From: Sindora glabra
Taxonomy: Eukaryota > Streptophyta > Magnoliopsida > Fabales > Fabaceae
Reading direction: 5' to 3'
Length of the DNA stretch: 64,000 nt
NCBI GenBank assembly: GCA_020226215.1
Contig: CM035236.1
Coordinates: forward strand, 6,205,001-6,269,000
Made by a program: the position numbers and the translations under genes. Positions 23,801 through 36,639 of this stretch are shown piece after piece. The notes under the pieces were generated by a model. The model worked only from the letters and a program-made list of their open reading frames with translations. It did not search any database and was not told where the DNA came from. Every line of letters begins with the position of its first letter. Position 1 is the stretch's first letter.

Positions 23801-24290
23801 TTTGGAGAAGGCTCAAAAGAAGAGAAGAGCAGCAAAGAGTCCAAAAAATACAAGCAGTGCACCCCAGGACTGGGCCGTTTTACAATTAAAAAGGCATGCA
23901 GAAACTAAACTACAGATTTGTCAAAGGGATTTAATTTATAGCTTCAGGCAAAACAGGCAGCAACCCAGAAAATTGAACCTCTGGGGGGGGGGGGGGATGA
24001 AACTCACCCAATTTAGGCCAACTAAAGGACAGAAATGAAAAGAAATTATGTGGAATTCTTCCAAACGCTTGTGTGGATTCTCCCCTGTAAGATCACGAAA
24101 AGTAAGCTAAAAAAGGAGATCAGTTCAGACTTTTCTTCAAATTGTGATAAAGGCACTTTTTTTTTTCAATTGGGACCCATCAATTACAAATGTAAGAGAT
24201 GTCAAACCATCTATAAGTGCATAAGATGAAATAATGAAGCCAATCAATTTTTTTCAAAAACAGGAAAAAATGTATTAAATTTATCATTAA
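23800..24290 (+). other. Balanced-composition segment with unrecognised open frames and G14 run
   Basis: This 490-base segment is richer in G and C than its surroundings. It carries a 78-codon plus-strand frame at 23802-24038 (starting MEKAQKKRRAAKSPK) and an overlapping 64-codon frame at 24035-24229. A run of 14 G at 23983-23996 lies inside the first frame. No family is recognised, and the G run would encode a glycine string. It may be a captured transcript fragment or an untranslated region. Confidence 0.3.
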
Positions 24291-25748
24291 GAATAAAAAT
24301 TACAATAAATAATAATTATAATTTCAAAAAAAAAAGTAACAAAGTCAATAGTACTTCTCATGACAAAATTATTGATTCAAACCATCAAATTCAAAATCAA
24401 ATGATTTTAAAAATAAAAAACTCTAACAAAATCAACAAGAATGATAACTTCCCTATTTTAACCTCTTCATCTCCAATTTACTCCAACCTTTTTTCATATC
24501 AAAGATGAAACAAAGGATCAGAAAGTTTTATTGTGCAATCTTTTTATATTCTTGTTGTGTCAAACAAATTTATTTAATAATTTATATTAAGTTGATAAAT
24601 GAAAGATGAAGAATTAAAGACATAAAAAAATAATGATGGATAAATTGAGAGAATTGTTTCACGACGTGGATACTTAGAGTAACTAGATATATAAAGTCCA
24701 CTAGAACATGTGAATAAATAAGATTCAGAATTATATAGTAATTTCAACTGTGGATTGATTTGAATTAGTAAATTTTGGAATTTAAAATAATTAGTTAGAT
24801 ACTAAAAATAATTAATTCAATTAATTTTGGGAACACATACTATTAAAATGAAAATTATAGGTCAAAATAGAAAAATATTTGCAAAAATAATGGCCAACAA
24901 TAATTATGATTAAAAATTATGCACATGAAGAGATATAAATAAAATATTTTATGTGATTAGATAAAAAATTAAATAAAATATTTAGTGTAATTAGGAACAA
25001 AGATCATTTATATAAAAAAATAAAATATAACAGAAATTACAAAAAAGTATCAGTTGAATAATTCTTCAATACAACGAAAGTAGACAACAAAAGTGAAAAA
25101 GAGAAAAAGTAATAAATGGGAAACTGACTAGATAAAAGTTAGAGATAAGATGTTAATATGTAATATGTCACAAATCGGTGATTATGACAGTTTGATAGGA
25201 AAATGTGTTTGATTTTGGATGAGACTTGGTGAAAAAATCAAATATATTGTAGATGTTTTGTGGCTGAAATTTAGAACCAATATGACTTATGTACCATTTT
25301 TCTTAATTTTCTTAAATTTGAGGGTATTTTGATAATTTTAGTATAGTTCAAGGATTTGGAGGAATTCACAAAGCCTGGATTTTGATTTTTACATTTTTAT
25401 CTTTATGTCGATGTGTTTTGATGCTAATCAAACACTCAGTATAGCAAAAAAAGCTTACGATAACTTGGAAAAAGTATATCTACTTATGCTAAGTGTGCTT
25501 TTGTTCAAAATACTTTTCAAAGGAATAGAGTGTCGAAAGTGACAATAGGGCACCTTGGTACTAAGGTAAGGACTCAAGTGTATTAACTTATAGTTATTCC
25601 TTAAGTACTCAAAATTATGGAATGATATATAAATTAAGTGAACAGAATGTCCTTTTTTCTATTCAAATTTATTTCTTTCAGCCTATTATGCTCAAAGGCT
25701 CCCAATTTGGGGAGATCTTGTCATTCAATATACATAGGTGGTTCAACG
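24290..25748. other. Intergenic, no gene recognised
   Basis: AT-rich with moderately mixed parts at 25140-25740. The 68-codon frame at 25638-25844 runs into the CACTA-like block and has no motif. Confidence 0.45.
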
Positions 25749-26010
25749 CACTATAACAAATTGATAATTATGCCACGATCAAAATCATGGCACAAAATAA
25801 AATTTTTTGTGGCTGTACTAGTTAGCCACAAAAATACTAGTTAAATGGTCATGTAACATAAATGAGCGTGATAAGAAAATTATCACAAAAAAAGGTTTTG
25901 TGGCATAAATAATTTTTTTTACCATAAGTTCATTTGTGACTAATAGATTTTTCTAATCATGAATACTAATGTGGTAAGAAAAATATAACCATAACTAGTA
26001 ACTTATACTA
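25749..26010. mobile_element. CACTA-terminus-like block
   Basis: The block opens with CACTATAACAAATTGATAAT, the five-base CACTA start typical of En/Spm elements. It then shows repeated short subterminal words in both orientations: GCCACGA, ATGGCACAA, TTGTGGCTG, AGCCACAAA, TTGTGGCAT and ATGTGGTAA. Such clusters are the usual transposase-binding region of CACTA ends. The matching opposite terminus (TATAGTG) was not found. Pairing with the TNP2 remnant at 32.9-36.6 kb is possible but unproven. Confidence 0.5.
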
Positions 26011-26664
26011 CCATGAATAAAATTGTGGTAAAAAATAAAATAAATTTATTATAAAATTAATTTAACTGGCTAAAATAATTTTTATACATTTAAATTAAAT
26101 CGATCATATAGCCACTTCAATTAGGTGCTATCCTATTATTTTGTTCGTACATCTATTAAAACTTATTAATATTTTTAACATATATCAAACTAATATAAAT
26201 TATTGAAACTCTATCTGTTTAGATATTGCCATGAATAAAATTGTGGCAAAAAAATAAAATAAATTTATTATAAAACTAATTTAACTAACTAAAATAATTT
26301 TTATATATTTAAATTAAATCGATCATCTAACCAATTCAATTAGGTGCTACCTATTGTTTTGTTTGTACATCTATTGGAACTTATTAATATTTTTAACATA
26401 TATCAAACTAATATAAATTATTGAAACTCTATCCGTTTAGATATTGTCATGAATAAAATTATGGTATAAAATAAAATAAAATAATTATAAAACTAATTTA
26501 ACTAGCTAAAATAATTTTTATATATTCAAATTAAATCGATCATATATCCAATTTAATTAGGTGTTATCCTATTGTTTTGTTTGTATATCTACTGAAACTT
26601 ATTAATATTTTTTACATATATCAAACTAGCGTAAATTATTAAAACTCTATCTATTTAGAAATTG
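26011..26664. repeat. 218-bp tandem array, three copies
   Basis: Units begin at 26011, 26229 and 26447 with CATGAATAAAATTRTGG and run through AATTAGGTGYTA and CATATATCAAACTA to CTCTATCYGTTTAGA. Copies differ by scattered substitutions. The array follows directly on the CACTA-terminus-like block and keeps its TTGTGG/ATTATGG word at each unit start. No coding frame. Confidence 0.95.
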
Positions 26665-26685
26665 TAAATTGCAAATTGCATTCAC

Positions 26686-26745
26686 GGAGAATTGAACTTA
26701 AATCTCCAAGTTAAGGAGAACTCCAAGGCATATCATTACGCTACT
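26686..26745 (-). other. tRNA-like A-box/B-box sequence, possible SINE remnant
   Basis: On the minus strand TAGCGTAATGA (26743-26733) resembles a tRNA A box and AGTTCAATTCT (26698-26688) resembles a B box. The spacing is close to that in real tRNAs. No full cloverleaf can be drawn, so this is more likely a tRNA-derived SINE or transposon fragment than a working tRNA gene. Confidence 0.3.
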
Positions 26746-26749
26746 TTGC

Positions 26750-27798
26750 TTATTTAATATTATAATACAATATATTTTATATGAAATTTCAATTGATTGG
26801 TTGACTTCAAAAATAAAACTATACCCATGTGACACTAATTATATCATAAAATATTATATAATACATATAATAAAAATAAACTAATATTAAAATAATTTAT
26901 GATTTTATTTTAAAAATTATTTCTAAAAGACAAAATTCTAATTTTTTTCATTATTAATTTTAATTGTATTAAATTTATTCTTTATAAATATTTTATATTA
27001 ATTTTATCTCTTATAATTAATTAACTAATTAATTTTATCCTTTTATTAATATTTTTTACTAATTATTATTAATTGAATTATTACAAGATTAAAGTAAAAC
27101 TTTTACATCTTTTCAATAATTTTTTATTATTTTTTAAAATTTTCTTCAATAAATGTTGAATTGTATGAAATTAATATTCATACAAATCATAACTTTGAAC
27201 TATTATATATATATATATATATATTTAAATTTTAATTATAAATTATAATTAAAATTATTATAAATTAATTACCTTTAATTTTTTTATTTACAATATATAT
27301 TTTTATCGTTTATAAATATAAGTTAAATTATTCAACCATTCACAAATTTTTAGTATTAATTTCATCTCACATATATTATTTATATTTAATTTTTATTCTT
27401 CCATTTATCAATTCAATAACACATTAACAAAGTTGTGCAAATATATAGACTAAATTAATTAAATTATTATTTTGAAAGAAATTAAGGCAAAATATTTGCA
27501 AGGAATGAAATTAATGCAACTATAATTAATAAGGGATGGAAATAAAAATTTAGATTATTTTGTATATATCGTTCTCCTAAATATAATTTGCTTAAAATTT
27601 TATAATATGATAATTTAATTAATATTAAATTATACATAATTTTACATAATTATTATGTTTAATTTTTTAATGAAAGTTTCATTAATATTGCAATAATGAA
27701 TGTAAAATTTATTATTACATATTTCTATAAGAGTACTTATTATAACTTATGTCACAAATCATACTATTTATATATAATATAATGATTTTAGTATTCTC

Positions 27799-27857
<59 letters not shown>

Positions 27858-28186
27858 TATTTGTTAACATATTTTTTAAGAATAATATGATGTGATAAAA
27901 AAATAAGTCTTTTTATGATATTTTATACCTTAAATGATTTATTTTTATTTAAGTGATATTTTAAAAATTGGATCAAATAATGAATTGAAAAAAATTATTA
28001 TATATATGTATTATATATGTATATATTAATCCTATTAATTTTTAATTTTAGTATGTAAAGAATTTAAATTCATTGAATAATTATATAATACAACTTTTAA
28101 TATATTATAATATTTATTTTGTTAGTGTATACTAATTTTATTACGTAAATTTAATTGATGAAAAGTTAAATAATTATTTATTTTTT
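26750..28186. other. AT-rich intergenic with microsatellite
   Basis: Very A/T-rich DNA without coding potential. It contains a TA run at about 27205-27224 and a longer one at 27802-27855. Confidence 0.6.
27802..27855. repeat. (TA)n microsatellite
   Basis: About 54 bases of uninterrupted alternating A and T. Confidence 0.97.
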
Positions 28187-28331
28187 ATGAGAAAATGTTA
28201 CATTCTTATAGATATTAAATTTGATACGCATATAAATAAAATGCTTAGATACTTAATAATTGAGTTTTTTCTTATATATCTTATGGTTTGGGGTTCAAGT
28301 CATATCTTTATTACTTTAAAAAAAAATTATT

Positions 28332-29700
28332 ATGCAAGAAGTTTTGAAAGTAATAGGAGATGCATTGTCTAAAATAAAGGATAGTGTTAAGTATGTCAAA
28401 ACTTCTAAGGGTAAGATGAAGCAATTTCAAAAGTGTGTTAATCAAGTTGGTAGGCTTGACATCAGAGTTGGGTTACACCTTAATGTTTCCACTAGAGGGA
28501 ATTTCACATTTCTCATGTTTGAAAGTGCCATTAAGTACAAATGTACTTTTAATGGCCTTCCCGTGCTTGATAAAAGTTACAAATATTTTATATTAGAAGA
28601 AGAGTAGACAAGGGGAGTAATAATGTGTGAATTCTTGTGCCAATTCTATGTGATCATTAACTTGATATCTTGTCTAACCTATTTTATATTCAACCTTTGC
28701 TTCATGCAAGTGTGAAAAATTGAATGTTTATTGAGGGAAAACATGACAAGTGAAGATGAGGTTGTTAAAGATATGACTTCTAAGATGAAAGTGAAATTTG
28801 ATAAGTATTAGAAAGAGTATAGTGTTATGCTTGCTCTTAGGGTTATTCTTGATCCAGGAATAAAGTTAAATATATTAAATTTTTACTACTCTAAACTTAA
28901 CTTGTAAGGAAAAGGTTGAAAATGTGAAAAAATGGTTATATAAGCTCTATGAAAGTTATGATAAAAAGAAGCTAAATGATGATTCAAGTCTAAGTGGTTC
29001 TTAAAATGAATCATCCGATACTCATTTTAAGCACAACAAAGGATGAACTATATCCAGCTTAGTCATATTTGATGTAAGCTACATTTTTTAATTTATCATG
29101 TAATTTTTCATATATATTGCATTACTATTTATATGGGCTAATTACATTATTCTTCATTTCTTAAATATCATAGAAATTTATGAAATTTAAGAGCTAAAAT
29201 ATGATAAGGATAGGAAAATCTCATTAGGATATGTACTTGAAGAACCTACCTTTGTAATTACAATATTTTAAGGAATTAGATGTGCTCTAATGTTAGAAAG
29301 ATCATAAGTATCACTTTAAAGGTTTAACAAATTTAGCTTGTGATATTTTGAGCATTCCAATTACCTTGGTAGCATCAAAGTTGTCTTTTAACATTGGAGC
29401 TCAAATTTTTAATAAATATTGATGTTCAATGCTTGACTTTCACTTCCAAGCTCTCATTTGTATTAGAAATTAGTTAAATGGTTATAGAATAGATGATAAG
29501 TTAAACTTATAGTTAATGATGATAATTTCTCATCTCTTTAGTTTTATATTTACTAACATTATTATAACTTTTCTAATCTTGTTTCTGTAATATAGATGAA
29601 AAAGAGGAGAATGAGAAAGACCAAGACTAAGGGTTGTCAAAGGAAGGTTCAAATTGTGTGGATGAGCATCATGCAGGAGAAAAGGATTTGAGAATCATTG
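28332..29700 (+). pseudogene. hAT transposase fragment (RICESLEEPER type), broken
   Basis: The open frame at 28332-28607 reads IKDSVKYVKTSKGKMKQFQKC, then a degraded NVSTRGNFTFLM where active elements have a TRWNSTY-type motif. That order is typical of the middle of plant hAT/ZBED transposases. Further on, KDMTSKMKVKFDKY appears near 28772-28812. At 29326-29480 is the C-terminal dimerisation region with LSIPITLVASKLSF and NIGAQIFNKY. Stops and shifts interrupt the frame (for example in-frame TGA after NKY). The N-terminal BED zinc finger and the first half of the catalytic domain are absent. It is a 5'-truncated dead copy. Confidence 0.88.
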
Positions 29701-31400
29701 TTTGTTAGTTTATACTTGCTTTAGTGTTTGAACTTTAATATATGTTACATCCTATCCAAAAGTGTGGCTAGTTGCTAATTTAGTACTTCATATAAATGTG
29801 AATTTGTATTTAATTCTTATATTTTAATTTGATTTTTGTTTTTACTTTTTTGTAGGATAGAAGGAAAATGCGCAAGTGCCAATTCTAAGAGTCTAGCTCA
29901 AGTCTTGATCCATTAGTAAAAAATATTAAATTTCTATGTAATTGTTCTTCAATCTTTTGAAATTTATCATTTATGAATTGTTGAATATTATGCACGAATG
30001 ATGTGTTTTTATTTTTTATTTTTTGTTTGACTATGAAACATGAAATAATTTGAATTTATGGATAAAACTTTTCTATTTTATCTTCTTGACAAGCCTCGAC
30101 CGTAACCTATCTTCTTTCTATTTTTAATATATTTATTAGCTTCAATATCCTCAATTCACAATTCTTTTAGCTATTTATTTAGCTATCTTACCATCTTGGA
30201 TAGTGTGTTTATGAATATAGAATGGCCTAGGATTCAAAAGTGCAAAGAGATTTTACATACCTTTAATTTTATTATATTTCCTTGAATTTGAATATTTTTA
30301 AAATGTATTACATGGTTTGCACTTTCGTTTATAGAGTCTAGGCCTTCTGGCTAATTGAGTTAGCAAAGTTAAAGCAGTGGGTCATGGTTGCCTTGAAGAA
30401 AGTATTGATGACATCTTTTATTGGCCAAGAAATCCTATTATTCTTGGGTGACAAAAGGCCCATTCATTTCATTATGAAAAGATATGGTTTATCATTTTAA
30501 TTTTTGAAGTATGTCGTATATAAGAAATACTCTATATAATGCACTTTTCATCTTAATTTTTGTAGTGATATTAATCTTTATATTAGAAGCAAATAGTAAT
30601 CATGTCATGATTAGAATTTATAAACAAAGTCTACTATTATTTGTGATGAACATTTTAAATTGAACATTTTATAGACTTTTATGGCAATATGTAGACTCTT
30701 ATGGTCATGTGTAGGAAAAATAAACATTATACAATAAATAATTAGGTTGCTGGAACTATTGGAGTCCAAAATTTTATATAGTTTGTGGGCTAGCCTGTTA
30801 GCTTGTAGACCGCACATATCCAAACTCTTACCTTGAATTTTTTAGCTTACTAGAGATAAGGACCCATCTAGTTTGGTTCTTTTAAGGTCGATTCACACAA
30901 GTTGGTTTGTGGACAGACTGGACAAGTTTATTTCCTAGCTTTAGGGATAAGAGTTACTATAATGAAAGCGCTAAAAAGTGTTATGAAGTAAAGGGTGATT
31001 CAAAATTAAATCCAAATAGTACTCTTAGCCGATGGATGTTAATTTAAGGAGGAGAAGGAAGTATAATAGGATAAAAAAAAAGAGAATTTCATAGACTATA
31101 AAACAACATGCATGGCCTCAAAGGTAATGTGGATCTATTGTTGCACTTACTCATGATAAAGAATTCATTGTTCCATCACAACTAAGGCTTACTAATTTTT
31201 GATGATGTAGATCTGCACCTTCTCTATAAATCTTGCATCCTATTGTTGCCTCGAAAGAAATGTTGTAGTGGATGAACTAATGCTAAAGGTGCCATATGAC
31301 ATCATAACAAGCACATGACCAACTATTATTCTATGACCTTGACTAATGCCCAATACTTTATTAGTAATAGCAGGCTCATTAAGATCTAGCAAACTTATTG
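29700..31400. other. No gene recognised
   Basis: Moderately AT-rich sequence without long frames. The 70-codon minus frame at 30611-30823 lacks any motif. The first part may be hAT 3' untranslated region or subterminal sequence, but no hAT terminal inverted repeat was found. Confidence 0.4.
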
Positions 31401-32259
31401 GGGAGCTACTAGAGTAAGCGTTAGATTATAAAGATCAATAGATGATCAATTCTAGCATCTTTGCCTTAATTTTTCGACAAGAAGAATAAAGTTTTGATAA
31501 AAAGATTTTCCTAGAATAATTAAAATTATTTAATCAAAAAGTAATCACTTACATAAGTAGTTTGAGCATTCAGATGCACCCACTCCTTTGTATGAGATAT
31601 ATAACGCTCATAAAAATTCTTTCTCATTAGTTGCAATTCACCTATATCGTTATTTCTCCATACCAATTTTAAAATATGGTATTAACAATTAGTAAGATTT
31701 TTTACAATAACAGAATATAGGAATGTTAAATTAAAATACCTTATCATATCACGCCGTTGTAATAGACTTTGATCTATGGTGATTATTATACACCTTTTTC
31801 AACCTATTGTCTAAATTTCTTCTCAATAACTCCTTTATATTCAAACCAAAATATTTATAATTAGAAGACAAACTAGTTGAAAGTTAGAAATGGCAAGTTA
31901 CTAATTTTATTTTAACCTTATCTTATACTTGTCATTATCAAAATATATACATAACCTATCCCAACAACCTATCGAGATATCAGCAAGATAAGCTCACCTC
32001 ATGTTGTTGAGATCATGAATGTTATTATGACCACCATGTTTCAAGAAATACTAATAGAGTATAGATTTCCAATCTTTGTATTGGTCAGCTATTGTCTATT
32101 GGATACCAATAATCATGTATCCTTGCTCCTCAAGTTTAACATTCACAAAATTCAAATGGGATTGCATTGGAAGAGATGAAAAAATATTACAATTATTATT
32201 TCCATTAATCTTAATATCAAATATAAAATAATATCAAAAATATATTTAACAATATTTAC

Positions 32260-32460
32260 ACAACACCTCTCTCTATTCTTGAGGTACTTGTTTCCAATTT
32301 TTATGGAAGGGCTTACAATGCTACATAACTAAAACTTCTATGTCATGTACAAAATGCTTTGAATTTAGACTAAGTGCCTGCCATGTATCTATCTTATCAA
32401 AGCAGACAAGTAGTAGCCTCTAATTAATTTTTTTGGATTTTTTTTAATGGAAGGTTAAAG
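32260..32460 (-). pseudogene. Possible second CACTA ORF remnant, copy II
   Basis: One minus-strand frame reads FDKIDTWQALSLNSKHFVHD and then HCKPFHKNWKQVPQE. This resembles the Ptta/En/Spm protein pattern in which a short linker precedes a tryptophan and W.K.P residues. Position downstream of TNP2 supports it, but the frame is broken. Confidence 0.35.
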
Positions 32461-32907
32461 ACCTTAATTTGTTGCGATACCATTGACTTGATGCAACTTT
32501 CAAATATAACACATTATTAATAACATATATTTACTAGTAAAAAATTTAAAATAAAATACTTCAATATAACTAATTTTACCTATTTTATATTAGGAGGGAT
32601 GCAAATGGAGTCATGTGGTAGGTTATATCCACCATCTCCTATATAATGGTGTGACATAATATTAGCCATGGTTATCAAGCATTGTTATATATAATCAAAC
32701 ATACACAATAGTTATTACAATAGGAAGTAAGTAATACTTATGATAAAATGTCAAAAGTTTTACATCCAAGGTAAATTATATTTATACTTACAAAATGAAT
32801 TATTTGAAATAGTTAGTACAACAAGACAGAAATAATACTTAGTATAGAATATCAATTTGTCAAAATAAAAGCTTAATGACCACTTGGAAAACTAAAAAGT
32901 ATTAACC

Positions 32908-35900
32908 CTAATCAAACTCATTGTTAGTGAATATTATAGGGCCATTATCCTTTTTATCAATTAAGTTATCATCATTGGACTCTAAAAATTTCTCCTCTAT
33001 GTAATCCCTAATTGTTTCTTCTTCTATATTTTCATCATCATTTATGAAGTTGTCAAACATTTGTAAAGTAGGATTAACATTTCTAGAAAATAAAACACAA
33101 TAGGTCATGGTTCTAATCCTGCAAGCTAATCAAGTTAAAATCTCTAAAATCAATTGTGATGGTGAAGTTTATAAAGTTATTATCCTACAAATAAGATACA
33201 CCATTAAAACTAACTTTATCATTATTAAAAAGATCCTATAAATTATGATCCACCGCATTATTTAAAACACACGAATTCAGTCAATTGAGAGGATTATTAA
33301 TGTAAAAACTTGTCGTGCTTGAGATGTTAGTATATATGGATCATCTCTATACCACTGAATATTTTTATTTGTGATAATTTTCTTCTTTCTACAATCGGTG
33401 TCATACCATTTATATTTGAATAATGTCACAAAGTAATTATATAAATAACATAACTCTATAACCTCCTCTAAAATATTGTAGAATGTCTTATCTTGGGTTC
33501 TAAGCACAAAAATCTTACTATTTTGTGTCTTATGCTTTACATCTTAAAAAGTAGTTACAAATCAAATTTTGTTTGCCACACATACTGAACATGACATAAG
33601 CATAAAAAAATAATAGCTTGTTAGTCACCGTAAAAGATTCGTTTTTGTGAAAGTGGTAAATCTAAATTTTTTTTGAAATGAACAATAACGACTCAAACAA
33701 GTAAAAAATAAAATTATGAAGCATTACATTATAACAAAAATGATAAAGAATTACTTTAGAGTAAAACTAGGAAGGAAACTGGGTTCTTTGTAGATGTTCA
33801 ATATTCTCATCACAACATGCTTGTAGTTATCCCCTATGTTCACTATACAATACAAATTATTCATTAAGAATTAGAAAGACATGGATGAAATGCAAAATAG
33901 TTTAAGGGACTAACTCTATATACCTTTGGATTTCAGGATAGTTGTTTGAGATGTACTATATTATAATATCTTAATCACTCCTGTCTAAATGAATAACATA
34001 TTTTTTGCCAATAGGTCGACATTGAGATCTAAAAATTAACAATTATACTTCTATTCTCACATTGACTACATATTAATGCCTTATCTATAACATACCCTTC
34101 AGCAATAAAACCTTTAAGTAAAGCATAATTCTTAACATAGTCTTTCAGCTTCTTTATATATTCCTCTCATATGGATATATCCATCTAAAATGAACGAGAC
34201 CTCTTCAAACAAGTGCATCATCAAGTGAACCATTATGTCAAAGAATATTGAAAGGTATATCCTTTCAAGTTTACAAATAATCGATACAATATCTTCCTTA
34301 GCTTGCTTGATATCCTGCTTGTTTAAAGTTGTTGCATAGATTCGGTTAAAATAATTGTATAACTTAATGATCAAATATGTTAGCTTTTTTACCAAAAATG
34401 CTCACATTGCAAGTGCCAACAATCATTGTATAATGACATGACAATCATGTGATTTCAATCCCTTGATCTTAGTATCATTATTAATCATATTCTTTCTCAG
34501 ATTTCTAGCAAATTGATCATGAAACTTGACATTTTTAATGAATTGGAAAAACTGCCATTAATTGTCCTAATTAAGCATGTATCTAAGATAAAGTTTCATC
34601 CACCTCCCCTTCTCCTTGTATAAAGGCAATTTTGGTGTTATATTCATATCGACTAGTTTACATCTTGCATTGTCTATATCCTTTCATTTATGTTCAATTC
34701 TAGTAGTATACACACAATACTATCACATATATTCTTCTCAATATGTGTCACATTAATATTATGGCTCAAGATCATTATAGGCTAATATGGAAGTTTAAGA
34801 AAGATATTCTTCTTATTCTAATTAAGTTCATTTCCACTTTTTTTTCGCTTAACTCCACCCTATTGCATATATTTTTTAGGATGTTTCTAACATATTATAT
34901 TTAATTAGTCCATGATCATGTCATTAGTAAATTGCCTTAGAAGGGCTTTCCTCTTAGTCTTTCCATTAAAGTCTTTATTATTTTACTAAGTATGGCTCCT
35001 TGAAAAGAAGCGAAAATGATTGATATAAGTTATTTTTCCTTTAATCCATATTGACAGTGTATCATCATTGTAAGTTGGATATGCTTTGTGCCCTTGTTCA
35101 CTCCATCCAAAAAGATTACTTTATGCAAGAAAGTTATTCATAATCCATAGCAATATCATTCATATTTTAAATATGCTATTCATAGTAACATCCTATGTTT
35201 TAACTCTTATTTTTCACAACTATTTTAGTTCTTTAACAAGCGATCTCAAAAAGACATTTATATCCTTTCCCAGAGATTGTGGTCTAAGGATAAAAAATGT
35301 TAACATGAAAAATGATTCTCTCATACAAAGTCATGGTAGCAAATTATAAGTAGTCATCATAACTTGTCACACATTGTATGATAGGCTTATATCACCAAAA
35401 GGATTAAATCTATCTATGCTTAAACCGAATTACACATTCCTCAATTCCATTTAGAAATCAAGATACCTTTTATCAAAATCCTACCAAGCTTCTATATTAA
35501 CAAGATGTCATAAAATCCCATCTTCAGGGAATCATCCTATATAATGTCACATCATATCCTTTGCTATGTGCCTTGATTCATACAACCACTTTAACTTAAA
35601 GGTCAACAGAAAATATCACAACACCTTCTGAGACACTTTTTTCCTTTTTGTGTTTTTATCAATCCATCAACTTTTCCTACAGATTAAATGGGTCTCATTT
35701 TTAGTATGCTTTTTTCAAAAGAGCACAAAATCATACTTATAGATATGAATTAATTTGTATCCCAATCTTAACTTATTGAGCTATTTCCTTGCATCATATT
35801 GTGATCTAGATAATTTATTATCCTTTGATAATGCTTCCTTTAATAACTTCAATAAAGAGTCAAATTACTTATTAGTCCACTTATGTATTACTTTTAGACG

Positions 35901-36620
35901 AATAAGCTTAACTAAGAAATTCAATAAAGAAAAAGTTGTACAACTGGGGTATAATTCTATTTTAACTTTTATAAACGAGTTATCAAAGCTTTGGCCATGA
36001 AATGTGTCCCCTTCCTAAAGTGTCCTTATTTTGATCTTTATTATTGTTATTTACTTCATTAGTGGCATAAGGGCTAATAATGTCATGTATGATATTAGTT
36101 ATTTTATCAGTATCACTAGTGGGTGCCCCACACATAACCTCAGCCTTAGATACATACCTTTTACTGTGATAAACCTAATTTATGTACAATAGATCAAATC
36201 CATATGCCTTCATGGTCTCCAGTATCTGGTACGACATATTCAAACACTTTTTATATAGACATCTTACTAATTACTGTCATCGATAAAGTTTTTAGATCTC
36301 TCCACAAGTGCAGCAGTATCATTTCAATATGTATTAAATAATCGATCTTGTAAGATTATTTAACTTTTGTTAAAAAACATGGTGTAAGTAACCTACAATA
36401 TCACAAGTCATCATATGATTCAATTATGCATGCATTTTTGTGGTGTGTTCCAAATCCACCTTATCACTCTAATTCTAACAAGTATGGCTCTATCCCATTC
36501 GAGACATTCCTACAATTATTGTCTCAACTTATCTTTGATACGTTTTGCAAATGAGAAAATTTCAACAGTATCCCCTATACTTATCTAAGTGTATATACTG
36601 TACATCGATATAGTACATAC
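32908..36620 (-). pseudogene. TNP2-like CACTA transposase, broken, copy II
   Basis: The minus-strand conceptual translation shows GLKSHDCHVIIQ then LLALAM (about 34475-34410). KLERIYLSIFFDIMVHLMMH follows at 34280-34220, the diagnostic DUF4218 core of TNP2 proteins. At 33507-33277 is a DUF4216-type block with EEVIELCYLYNYFVTLF and QWYRDDPYILTSQARQVF. The acidic end DENIEEETIRDYIEEKFLES follows near 33031-32960. TNP2 would cut and move the element in the nucleus. In-frame stops and shifts make this copy non-functional, although several stretches of 60-90 codons remain open. Confidence 0.88.
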
Positions 36621-36639
36621 TTTAAGAATAGTAGGAAGA

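Noticed and set aside
35086..36000. Plus-strand open frames of 81-87 codons
   Set aside because: They lie antisense to the TNP2 pseudogene, and similar shadows appear antisense to copy I (11364-11603).
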